Shown: in pieces, positions 1-5,299 of the stretch
Numbering within the stretch: position 1 is the first letter of the stretch
Layout: each line of letters opens with the position of its first letter
NCBI GenBank assembly: GCA_945864765.1
Contig: CAMBDR010000313.1
Location: forward strand, 1-5,928
DNA from: Janthinobacterium lividum
Lineage (GTDB): Bacteria > Pseudomonadota > Gammaproteobacteria > Burkholderiales > Burkholderiaceae_D
Reading direction: 5' to 3'
DNA length: 5,928 nt
Position numbers and translations under genes: made by a program
The notes under the pieces: model-generated
What the model was told of the DNA's origin: nothing
What the model saw: the letters and a program-made list of their open reading frames with translations, nothing else
Databases searched by the model: none

Positions 1-375
1 GATGTTGTCCAGGCGATTCATTTCAAAGTTGGGGCAGCGCAACTCTTCGCTTTCCTTGCCCGCCAAAAAGCCGTTGCGATGATAATCTTTTTGCGCGGTC
101 GAGAGTTGTTCCACGCAACCCGACGCGCAATGGTGGTTGGTCATCACCAAACCATTTTTCGATATGAACGAGGCCGAGCAGCCACCCGCGATACGTAGCG
201 AACTTTGCATAACATGGTGCGTCCATTCTTTGCTCGGGCTAAAGCCATATTCTGCCTGCATTTTTTTGACAGGCAAATTATCGAGTGTCCACATTCCCTC
301 ATCGGCTGATGCCGGGCCGGGCAGGCAGGCCAGGGCAGCCAGGGCAAATAAATAAGAAATATGGGGGGTACGCAT
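1..375 (-). CDS. S46 family serine peptidase (dipeptidyl-peptidase 7/11 type), N-terminal part
   Basis: The window holds the first 125 codons; the gene runs off the left edge with no stop. S46 enzymes are exported serine exopeptidases that release dipeptides from the N-terminus of peptides. Residues 1-24 form a Sec signal peptide ending in ASA, with mature protein starting DEGMW, a typical S46 beginning. The core block is GGCSASF (64-70) followed by GLVMTNHHC (75-83). By analogy with the family, H82 is the catalytic histidine; the Asp and Ser of the triad lie outside the window. The LSTAQKDY and GF stretch and the CPNFEMNRLDN block (114-124) also fit S46. Four cysteines (66, 83, 87, 114) lie in the visible mature part, so disulfides are possible (inference). 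The ATG is chosen because AAGGA lies 7 bases upstream and the signal peptide begins there. It starts 12 bases after the TlpA-like gene and is probably cotranscribed. Specificity (DPP7 or DPP11) cannot be judged from this fragment. Confidence 0.88.
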   Translation of the reverse strand, partial: MRTPHISYLFALAALACLPGPASADEGMWTLDNLPVKKMQAEYGFSPSKEWTHHVMQSSLRIAGGCSASFISKNGLVMTNHHCASGCVEQLSTAQKDYHRNGFLAGKESEELRCPNFEMNRLDNI

Positions 376-382
376 GTGAGAG

Positions 383-387
383 TCCTT
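383..387 (-). promoter_or_regulatory. Ribosome binding site of the S46 peptidase gene
   Basis: AAGGA on the minus strand lies 7 bases before the ATG at 375 and directly follows the TAG stop of the TlpA-like gene. It fixes the S46 start codon, and the position supports translation of both genes from one transcript. Confidence 0.7.
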
Positions 388-909
388 CTATCGATCCTGG
401 AGTAATTGTTTTAATGTGGCTTGTACCTGGGTAAAATCAGGCATGCCGATATAATGTTGTACGATTTGGTGATGTTTGTCGATGATGAAGGTGGTAGGCA
501 CCGCTTTGATCGGGCCAAATGCCAGGGCGTGGCTACCCACCGGGTCCAGCGCGACCGGAAACGGTAATTGAAAGCGCCGGGTAAAATCGAGCACATAATT
601 GGGGGCGTCCCCTGGTGCGGCAATCGCGATCAAGGTCAAGCCTTGCGCCCGGTATTGCTGATATAGCCTGGTCCATTGCGGCATTTCTTGAATGCAGGGC
701 GCGCACGAGACGGACCAAAAATTGAGCACCACGACCTTGCCACGCAAATCGTGCAGCGCTATTTTATTGCCGTTCAAGTCGATAAAGTTGGCGTTTGGTG
801 AGTTTTTGGGTAAATCGCCCCAAATTCGGTCGCGCGAGGCCCAGATGATTGCGCCAGCCAAAACAATGACGCAGAACAGGGCGAATGAATAGCGCGACCA
901 ATGCTTCAT
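388..909 (-). CDS. TlpA/ResA-like membrane-anchored thioredoxin-fold protein
   Basis: The 173-residue product is a periplasm-facing thiol-disulfide oxidoreductase of the TlpA/ResA/AhpC-TSA group. A hydrophobic segment at about residues 8-24 should act as an uncleaved inner-membrane anchor. The thioredoxin fold follows: LRGKVVVLNFW (55-65), the redox centre CAPC (69-72), and the cis-proline loop AVPTTF (136-141, P138), then FIIDKHHQIVQHYIG. Apart from C13 in the anchor, the CXXC pair holds the only cysteines, so it is a simple two-cysteine enzyme. Family members reduce specific periplasmic partners, for example in cytochrome c maturation; the partner here is unknown. The start overlaps the DsrE-like stop as ATGA, which implies translational coupling, and no strong ribosome site is visible. 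The S46 peptidase gene follows after 12 bases. Neighbouring substrates are plausible (inference): the DsrE protein has one mature cysteine and the S46 fragment has four. Confidence 0.9.
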   Translation of the reverse strand: MKHWSRYSFALFCVIVLAGAIIWASRDRIWGDLPKNSPNANFIDLNGNKIALHDLRGKVVVLNFWSVSCAPCIQEMPQWTRLYQQYRAQGLTLIAIAAPGDAPNYVLDFTRRFQLPFPVALDPVGSHALAFGPIKAVPTTFIIDKHHQIVQHYIGMPDFTQVQATLKQLLQDR

Positions 910-1391
910 GGCCGCAGATACACATAGCCTTCTTTGGCTTGCAAGCGGGCGATTTCTGCCACCCCCGAGGGCACCATTTTGGCTTCCAGCAAGAGCTTAT
1001 TGGGTGAGATATCGCGCCCTTGCAAGGTGTTATTGCAGACCCGAAATTCCACGCCTTGCGCGGCCAGGGCGGCAACCGTTGGCTCAAATGGCTTGCCGCT
1101 ACTTTTCACCGTCGCGCCTTCAATTAAAAAATCAACCCCGTTCGAGAGTGCCACCACCACGATTTTGGTAGTCGGTTCGGCCTGTAAATGATTGCGAACA
1201 TTGAGCATCGCACGCGCAGCTTGCTCTACCCCGTCAGCCAGGTGGTAGACCACTTTAATCGCTTTAACGGGTTCAGCTGCCATGACCCGTGAGCTGAAAC
1301 ATAAGCTGAAAAGCAGACACAGGCTACCCAAAATGCGCAGCAAAAAATGAGGCAAATGAGTGGGTAAATGAGTGGACAAATTAGTGAACAT
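906..1391 (-). CDS. Exported DsrE-family protein
   Basis: The 161-residue product has a DsrE/YchN-like fold with an N-terminal export signal. Residues 1-16 are an unusually long, periodic n-region, residues 17-34 are hydrophobic, and RVMAA (35-39) gives a likely cleavage site before EPVKA. The mature part begins KVVYHLADGVEQAARAMLNV, continues with KIVVVALSNGVDFLI, and has VAALAAQGVEFRVCNNTL with C119. C119 is the only mature cysteine and sits where many DsrE proteins carry their reactive cysteine. The end, VPSGVAEIARLQAKEGYVYLRP, is typical of the short secreted DsrE-like proteins. Classical DsrE proteins are cytoplasmic sulfur (persulfide) carriers; the role of exported versions is not established. 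The start is supported by AGGAGG 4 bases upstream, and the next Met (37) would remove the signal. The gene follows dolP by 42 bases and overlaps the TlpA-like gene by 4. Confidence 0.85.
   Translation of the reverse strand: MFTNLSTHLPTHLPHFLLRILGSLCLLFSLCFSSRVMAAEPVKAIKVVYHLADGVEQAARAMLNVRNHLQAEPTTKIVVVALSNGVDFLIEGATVKSSGKPFEPTVAALAAQGVEFRVCNNTLQGRDISPNKLLLEAKMVPSGVAEIARLQAKEGYVYLRP
1354..1389 (-). repeat. Imperfect 12-base tandem repeat, three units, in the DsrE signal region
   Basis: On the plus strand three consecutive 12-mers start at 1354, 1366 and 1378: aaatgagtgggt, aaatgagtggac and aaattagtgaac. Because 12 is a multiple of 3, the reading frame is kept. The DsrE protein therefore begins with a four-residue periodicity, MFTN-LSTH-LPTH, before LPHF. 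It lengthens the n-region before the hydrophobic core of the signal peptide. Confidence 0.75.
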
Positions 1392-1395
1392 AAGG

Positions 1396-1401
1396 CCTCC
1401 T
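1396..1401 (-). promoter_or_regulatory. Strong ribosome binding site of the DsrE-family gene
   Basis: AGGAGG on the minus strand lies 4 bases before the ATG at 1391. It is the best Shine-Dalgarno match in the leftward operon, and it decides the start despite the odd repeated N-terminus. No promoter or terminator is evident in the 42-base gap to dolP, so the gene is probably cotranscribed with dolP. Confidence 0.75.
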
Positions 1402-1433
1402 GCGCTTAATTACTGTTATTGATTGCGGCTATT

Positions 1434-2105
1434 TTAGTTGTGGTTATTGTCAGGCGGAGGCGGCGCAGCTTTATTGTACTGTTGGGCCGCTTCTTCGGAG
1501 ATATATTCGAAAATCTTGACGACTTTACGTACTCCGCTCACCGAGCTGGCCGCGTCAGCCGCGATTTTGGCTTCGTGCTGGCTAACCCGCCCCATTAAAT
1601 ACACAATACCGCTTTCGGTGATGACCTTAAAGGTATTGGACTGAATGTCTTTGGCATCCACCAAGGCGGCCTTGACTTTGCCGGTAATGAGCGTGTCTGA
1701 TGAGCGCGAAGTCAAGCTGGCCGAACCGGAGATCGCCAATTCATTGACCACCGATTGCACCCCTTCAATGGCGCTGATTTCGCGCTCGACGGTCGCTTTC
1801 AGATTGGCATCCTTGACTTCACCAGTCAGTAAGACCCGGCGATTAAAGCTATTCGCATTCACATGGCCATTGCTGCCCACCATGGAATTAATTTTGCTCT
1901 CGCTTTTCAAGACGATGGATTTATCTTCGGTTTGCGCGCCAAAAGTGCGGCGATCGGTTGCCGCCAGCGTGCCGAGAACGGCGCTGCCGACCGCGACTTC
2001 GATACAGCCTTGCAGCGCGGTGAGTGTGAATAAGCCCAGCGCGAGTGCGCATAAGGGACGTAACAGCGGCATTTTTCTGCGCTCGGCCAGGGTCGATTTA
2101 ATCAT
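1434..2105 (-). CDS. dolP: DolP (YraP) outer-membrane BON-domain lipoprotein
   Basis: The 223-residue product is a dual-BON lipoprotein. In E. coli, DolP sits on the inner face of the outer membrane at division sites and supports outer-membrane integrity. The signal peptide has basic residues RRK at 9-11 and ends in the lipobox LQGC (31-34), so C34 is the lipidated residue. It is followed by GSAVLGTLAATDRRTFGAQ, characteristic of this family. BON1 spans about 60-127 (RRVLLTGEV, IEGVQSVVNEL) and BON2 about 134-203 (SGIVYLMGRVS, VSGVRKVVKIFEYI). The tail is proline-rich (PPPPDNNHN). The ATG at 2105 is chosen because GGAG lies 9 bases upstream and the ATG overlaps the SIS gene stop by 8 bases. 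An upstream in-frame ATG at 2141 lies well inside the SIS gene, and an internal one at 2072 lacks a ribosome site. Its place after the SIS gene matches yraP after yraO in E. coli. Confidence 0.93.
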   Translation of the reverse strand: MIKSTLAERRKMPLLRPLCALALGLFTLTALQGCIEVAVGSAVLGTLAATDRRTFGAQTEDKSIVLKSESKINSMVGSNGHVNANSFNRRVLLTGEVKDANLKATVEREISAIEGVQSVVNELAISGSASLTSRSSDTLITGKVKAALVDAKDIQSNTFKVITESGIVYLMGRVSQHEAKIAADAASSVSGVRKVVKIFEYISEEAAQQYNKAAPPPPDNNHN

Positions 2106-2694
2106 GACTTTCTTCTCCAAACAAAGCGACATCAATGCCATCGCACAGGCAATGTATGGTTAATAAATGAACTTCCTGGATGCGCACCGTGCGCGCATGG
2201 GGCACGCAGATATGCACATCGGCATCGGTAATCATTTTGCCGATAGCGCCACCGCCCTTGCCAGTGAGCGCCACCACGCGCATATCGCGCTCCAGTGCCA
2301 CTTCAATCGCTGCCAGCACATTGGCCGAATTGCCGGAGGTGGAAATGGCCAGCAAAACATCGCCCGCCTGGCCAAATGCCTGCACCTGCTTGGAAAAAAC
2401 TTCACGGTAACTGTAATCATTGGCGACCGCGCTCAAAATGGAGGTATCGGTCGTGAGTGCCAGCGCGGGCAGGGGGAGCCGTTCGCGCTCGAAGCGGCCT
2501 ACCAGTTCGGCGGCAAAGTGCTGACAGTCGGCAGCCGAGCCGCCATTGCCGCAGGCTAAAATTTTATTGCCATTCGAGAGCGCCGTAAACATCAATTCGA
2601 CGGCTTGAGTAATGGCAGGTTCCAGTGCGGCGGCGGCCTGGATTTTGAGTTCGGCGCTTTCGTGGAAGTGCCCGAGGATGCGTTGATTTATCAT
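2098..2694 (-). CDS. gmhA: SIS-domain phosphoheptose isomerase-like protein (GmhA/DiaA group)
   Basis: The product is a 198-residue single SIS domain. GmhA converts sedoheptulose 7-phosphate to D-glycero-manno-heptose 7-phosphate for lipopolysaccharide core; DiaA, its relative at this locus in E. coli, binds DnaA. Visible motifs are the phosphate loop CGNGGSAAD (48-56), HFAAELVGRF (59-68), TTDTSIL, NDYSY, the second SIS loop AISTSGNS (116-123), LTGKGGG (143-149) and RIQEVHLLTIHCLCD (171-185). H59, E63, Q173 and H181 match the active-site residues recalled for E. coli GmhA (H61, E65, Q172, H180). As recalled, E. coli DiaA has replaced the Glu and the last His, so catalysis is plausible here although the position is that of diaA. 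The start MINQRI fits homologue length, but no Shine-Dalgarno is visible. The frame is open upstream to an ATG at 2760 inside yraN, so the start is uncertain. The stop overlaps dolP by 8 bases. Confidence 0.9.
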   Translation of the reverse strand: MINQRILGHFHESAELKIQAAAALEPAITQAVELMFTALSNGNKILACGNGGSAADCQHFAAELVGRFERERLPLPALALTTDTSILSAVANDYSYREVFSKQVQAFGQAGDVLLAISTSGNSANVLAAIEVALERDMRVVALTGKGGGAIGKMITDADVHICVPHARTVRIQEVHLLTIHCLCDGIDVALFGEESHD

Positions 2695-2743
2695 AGTGGT
2701 GGGATTATAGGCGAAAATTTTGGTTATAGGGTGAAGTTTGGGT

Positions 2744-3145
2744 TCAAGCCTGGATTGCATCTTTTAACCAGGACACCTGACCATCATCAATGGCAATAAC
2801 ATCGATACGACAAGGTGGAACTTGTTTAAAACGTAGTAAATAATATTGTGCAGCTAAAATCAATCGACGTTGCTTGGCGCGGGTAATGCTTTCTGCTGCG
2901 TTGCCATAACCACGCGAGGCGCGCGTGCGTACTTCGACAAAAATCAGCGTTTGTTGTTCCCGCATAATCAAATCAATTTCACCTGTTTTACACAGAAAAT
3001 TGCGCATCACCAAAACCAGGCCTTGCGCTTCCAAATACGCGAGCGCCACATCTTCGCCGGCCCGGCCTTCGTGTTGCTTGGCGGTGGGGTGTTTGATAGC
3101 GAGTTGGCTGACGGGGTGGCCAGATTTTGAGTTGGCGCTGGTCAT
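2744..3145 (-). CDS. yraN: YraN family protein (UPF0102), nuclease-like fold
   Basis: The 133-residue product belongs to UPF0102, whose core resembles PD-(D/E)XK nucleases such as Holliday-junction resolvases; its cellular role is unsettled. A variable 22-residue lead is followed by QHEGRAGEDVALAYL (24-38, E31 conserved), RNFLCKTGEIDLIM (48-61, D58) and LIFVEVRTRAS (67-77, E71 and R73). The rest contains KQRRLILAAQYYL and CRIDVIAI. E31, D58 and the E-x-R motif are the likely metal-site and catalytic-type residues, as judged from the fold. The ATG at 3145 forms an ATGA overlap with the lpoA-like stop, which favours coupling. A GTG 15 bases upstream (3160) would add five residues but has no clear ribosome site. 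The gap to the SIS gene is 49 bases. Position between lpoA and diaA-type genes is as in E. coli. Confidence 0.92.
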   Translation of the reverse strand: MTSANSKSGHPVSQLAIKHPTAKQHEGRAGEDVALAYLEAQGLVLVMRNFLCKTGEIDLIMREQQTLIFVEVRTRASRGYGNAAESITRAKQRRLILAAQYYLLRFKQVPPCRIDVIAIDDGQVSWLKDAIQA

Positions 3146-4344
3146 GGATTTTTCTGCCACGGTTGCAAGCTGCCAGCACGGTAAACGGCGGGTAACAGTT
3201 GCCGCTCGAAATGGGGCGTGCCCCGGTTTTGCGCGCTCCGGCCAAATTGGACGGCGAGTTTGCCGGTTACCCCATCGATTTTGAAGGACGCGGTGCGGCC
3301 AAGTAAAATTTCATGGGCGACACGGTAGGCATCGACCCCCAAGGCATATAGCCGCTCATTGTCGGGCGGGGGCTTGACTTCATTGAACAGGCGCGGGTAA
3401 ATCATCACCGCGCTATGGTCGGGTTGCAACTGCCAAGGTAAATCCAGCACCCGAATCCCCTCCAGTAGTGGTGCTGGCTCACTCTCTTCGGCTTCCAGGC
3501 TCACGCGCGTGCTGCTGTTGATTTGCGAGGTCGCATAAACGCTGGCATCGCTTGCCAACAAGGGGCGCATTTGGCGAATTTGTGCGGCATCCATCGCAAT
3601 AAACACCAGATTGGGCTTTTCATTGCGGATTTTGGCTTTCAATTGCTTTAAGCCGGAGGCGCTGAAATAACCGCTGGAGGAAAATAATTCAAATGGCGTG
3701 GCTTCACCCCGGCCCAAACTTTGCCATTGAGTAACAAATGCTTTGGCGGCACGGCGTTGCCATGCCACGTTCGAAGTCAAGACCAATAAGCGCGCCTGAC
3801 TTTTTTCACTGGCAGCCCAACTGGCCGCCTGGCGTGCTTCATCTTCAATCGACAGCCCAATCGCCAAAATATTGGCACTTGACGTGGCGGGTAAAGGCGT
3901 GGGGTCGAGTTGGCTTAAAACCAGGGTGGGTTTGCTCACAAAATTGCTTTGGGCCAATCCATTGGCGGCTGATCGTGCCAATGGGCCAATAATCAAATCA
4001 TATTCCCCACTCAAAGCTTGATAAACATCGAGAATTTCTGGTACTGTGTCGCCAGTTTCAATTAATTGCACGCTCACGCCATCGCTGTCTCGCTCAAAGC
4101 CTGCCATCACGCCTGCTCGCACCGCATTGGCAGCCGCCGCAAGGTTGTCGGAATGGGTGGGCAGCATCAAGGCAATGCGCGCAATGCTGGCAGGTGTGGG
4201 CGTGCTGGCCGTAGTGGGGGCCGAGCGGTCCGGGGCGGGCGCAGTTTGCGCGCCACATAAGGCCGGGGTGATGAGGGCCGGGGTGATGAATGTTACCAAG
4301 CCCAACCTTACCCAAGCGATAGTTTGTTTGATCCAACCTGACAT
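3142..4344 (-). CDS. lpoA: LpoA-like penicillin-binding protein activator (PBP1-type fold only)
   Basis: The 400-residue product resembles the C-terminal domain of LpoA (YraM), which in E. coli activates the peptidoglycan synthase PBP1A from the outer membrane. An export signal covers about residues 1-32, followed by a low-complexity Pro/Ala/Thr linker (to about 53). The periplasmic-binding-protein fold follows: IALMLP, AANAVRAGVMAGF, YDLIIGPLAR, KPTLVLSQLD, ILAIGLSIEDEARQAASWA, LVFIAMDAAQIRQMRPLL and VYATSQINSS. The middle and end (LLEGIRVLDLPW, ERLYALGVDAYRVAHEI, GVTGKL) also fit LpoA. E. coli LpoA is about 680 residues with an N-terminal TPR-like domain that is absent here. C30 is preceded by PAL, a poor lipobox, so lipidation is doubtful. 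The ATG at 4344 has GGAG 6 bases upstream; an earlier TTG would run into rsmI. It heads the leftward operon and overlaps yraN by 4 bases. Confidence 0.88.
   Translation of the reverse strand: MSGWIKQTIAWVRLGLVTFITPALITPALCGAQTAPAPDRSAPTTASTPTPASIARIALMLPTHSDNLAAAANAVRAGVMAGFERDSDGVSVQLIETGDTVPEILDVYQALSGEYDLIIGPLARSAANGLAQSNFVSKPTLVLSQLDPTPLPATSSANILAIGLSIEDEARQAASWAASEKSQARLLVLTSNVAWQRRAAKAFVTQWQSLGRGEATPFELFSSSGYFSASGLKQLKAKIRNEKPNLVFIAMDAAQIRQMRPLLASDASVYATSQINSSTRVSLEAEESEPAPLLEGIRVLDLPWQLQPDHSAVMIYPRLFNEVKPPPDNERLYALGVDAYRVAHEILLGRTASFKIDGVTGKLAVQFGRSAQNRGTPHFERQLLPAVYRAGSLQPWQKNP
4261..4290 (-). repeat. Two-unit 15-base tandem repeat in the lpoA-like signal region
   Basis: Two adjacent 15-mers on the plus strand (4261-4275 and 4276-4290, ggccggggtgatga plus g or a) match at 14 of 15 bases. 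They keep the frame and encode ITPAL twice, at residues 20-29, just before C30. This duplicates five residues at the end of the hydrophobic region of the export signal, and looks like slippage or a recent duplication. Confidence 0.8.
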
Positions 4345-4349
4345 AGAAT
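4344..4349 (+). promoter_or_regulatory. Possible -10 element for a leaderless rsmI transcript
   Basis: TAGAAT (5 of 6 to consensus) ends 6 bases before the rsmI ATG, so transcription would start at or next to the A of the start codon. The rsmI ATG has no Shine-Dalgarno, which fits a leaderless message. No convincing -35 is present at 16-18 bases (the region is agtttgtt), so this is only a weak candidate. Confidence 0.2.
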
Positions 4350-4350
4350 G

Positions 4351-4354
4351 CTCC
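4351..4354 (-). promoter_or_regulatory. Ribosome binding site of the lpoA-like gene
   Basis: GGAG on the minus strand is 6 bases before the ATG at 4344. It lies within the 11 bases separating this start from the rsmI start on the other strand. It supports the 400-residue form over a longer TTG-started one. Confidence 0.65.
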
Positions 4355-4355
4355 A

Positions 4356-5285
4356 ATGACCGCCACAATATCGAGTTTGCCGATTCTGGAAGAAGCGGCT
4401 TTGCAATCTTACCCTAAGGCGACATTATATGTGTTAGCCACGCCAATCGGAAATATCTGCGATATCAGTGTACGCGCCCTGCATGTGTTGGCAATGGTGG
4501 ATGCGGTGGCTTGTGAGGATACGCGCAACAGCGCCACCTTGCTGACGCGTTATGGCTTGAATCGCCCTTTAATTGCCGCGCACCAACACAATGAGCGCGA
4601 AGTCGCGCAAAAAATTATTGCGCGCCTGCAGGCGGGTGAGCGCATCGCTTTGATTTCGGATGCGGGCACGCCCGCCATTTCTGACCCCGGTGCCAAAATT
4701 GTGGATGCCGTGCGGGCAGCAGGTTTGCGCGTGATGCCGCTACCGGGGGCGTCGGCTTTACTGGCGGCATTATCGGCCAGTGGTTTGCTGGATGAACAAT
4801 TTTATTTTGTTGGATTTTTGCCTAATAAGGCCCAGCAACGCGAACATTATTTGCAAACCCTGCGTACCATACCTGCTACTTTGGTGTTTTATGAAGCGCC
4901 GCACCGGATTCTTGATACGGTGCAAGCCTTGGCGACGGTATTTGAGCCAGAACGCCAAATTGTGCTGGCGCGGGAATTAACCAAGCTGTTTGAAGATATC
5001 CATCGTTGCCCCTTGTCCGAAGCCAGCCAGTGGTTGCAAGCGGAACCACAACGCATTAAGGGGGAATTTGTTGTTTTATTGCAAGGGGCGGCACGCCAAA
5101 ACGAAGCCGAACCCGCTGAGGTGACGCGGATTTTACGGATTTTGATGGCTGAATGCCCCTTAAAACAAGCAGCGGCGCTGGCGGCAAAAATTACGGGTTT
5201 GAAGAAGAATGATGTGTATCAACGTGCCTTGTTATTAAAGGGGCAAGATGAGCATGCGGACGAAGCAGACGAAACAGATAATTAA
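4356..5285 (+). CDS. rsmI: RsmI, 16S rRNA (cytidine1402-2'-O)-methyltransferase
   Basis: The 309-residue product uses S-adenosylmethionine to add the 2'-O-methyl group to C1402 in the decoding region of 16S rRNA. It has the tetrapyrrole-methylase fold: LYVLATPIGNICDIS (24-38), the family motif ACEDTRNSATLL (52-63), HQHNE (76-80), the RsmI signature SDAGTPAISDPG (101-112), PLPGASALLAAL (about 128-139), FVGFLP and FYEAPHRI. The C-terminal helical part contains LKQAAALAAKITGLKKNDVYQRALLL, followed by an acidic tail. Length is slightly above the E. coli protein because of the N-terminal lead and the tail. The ATG at 4356 gives a lead of about 23 residues, usual for betaproteobacterial homologues, but no Shine-Dalgarno precedes it. 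The start is 11 bases from the divergent lpoA-like start. The CWC gene follows after 14 bases and is probably cotranscribed. Confidence 0.96.
   Translation: MTATISSLPILEEAALQSYPKATLYVLATPIGNICDISVRALHVLAMVDAVACEDTRNSATLLTRYGLNRPLIAAHQHNEREVAQKIIARLQAGERIALISDAGTPAISDPGAKIVDAVRAAGLRVMPLPGASALLAALSASGLLDEQFYFVGFLPNKAQQREHYLQTLRTIPATLVFYEAPHRILDTVQALATVFEPERQIVLARELTKLFEDIHRCPLSEASQWLQAEPQRIKGEFVVLLQGAARQNEAEPAEVTRILRILMAECPLKQAAALAAKITGLKKNDVYQRALLLKGQDEHADEADETDN
4424..4452 (-). promoter_or_regulatory. Candidate sigma-70 promoter of the lpoA-yraN-gmhA-dolP operon
   Basis: On the minus strand a perfect TATAAT (4429-4424) is preceded, at 17 bases, by TTCCGA (4452-4447), a 3-of-6 match to the -35 consensus. 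Initiation near 4417 would give a leader of roughly 70 bases before the lpoA-like ATG. The element lies inside the rsmI coding sequence, as it must given the 11-base gap between the divergent starts. The -10 is good and the -35 weak. Confidence 0.35.
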
Positions 5286-5289
5286 AGTC

Positions 5290-5294
5290 AGGAG
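5290..5294 (+). promoter_or_regulatory. Ribosome binding site of the CWC-type gene
   Basis: AGGAG lies 5 bases before the ATG at 5300, in the 14-base gap after rsmI. It is a strong match, it supports the small downstream ORF as a real gene, and it fixes its start. Confidence 0.75.
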
Positions 5295-5299
5295 AGCGT

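Noticed and set aside
23..226. Leftward open frame of 67 codons in the S46 region
   Set aside because: It is out of frame with the S46 coding sequence, which reads unbroken from 375 to the edge with family motifs.
1392..1433. Terminator or promoter between dolP and the DsrE gene
   Set aside because: The 42 bases show no stable inverted repeat followed by a T-run and no paired -35/-10, only the ribosome site of the DsrE gene.
2106..2141. Longer dolP form starting at ATG 2141
   Set aside because: It would overlap the SIS gene by 44 bases and place 12 extra residues before the signal peptide. ATG 2105 has GGAG upstream and the coupling overlap.
1645..2163. Rightward open frame of 172 codons opposite dolP
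   Set aside because: It lies antisense to dolP, which has a lipobox and two BON domains. Its translation shows no recognisable domain and there is no clear ribosome site.
2167..2559. Rightward open frame of 130 codons opposite the SIS gene
   Set aside because: It is the mirror of a strongly conserved SIS domain, and its His/Ala-rich translation looks like an artefact of the opposite strand.
3146..3160. GTG start for yraN at 3160
   Set aside because: It adds only five residues with no ribosome site, while ATG 3145 makes the usual ATGA coupling overlap with the upstream stop. It cannot be fully excluded.
4338..4343. CTGACA as a -35 element for rsmI
   Set aside because: It matches the consensus at 5 of 6, but no acceptable -10 lies 16-18 bases downstream and transcription would begin inside rsmI.
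4345..4368. Longer lpoA-like form starting at TTG 4368
   Set aside because: It uses a rare start codon, would overlap the rsmI start, and lacks a ribosome site. ATG 4344 has GGAG at 6 bases.
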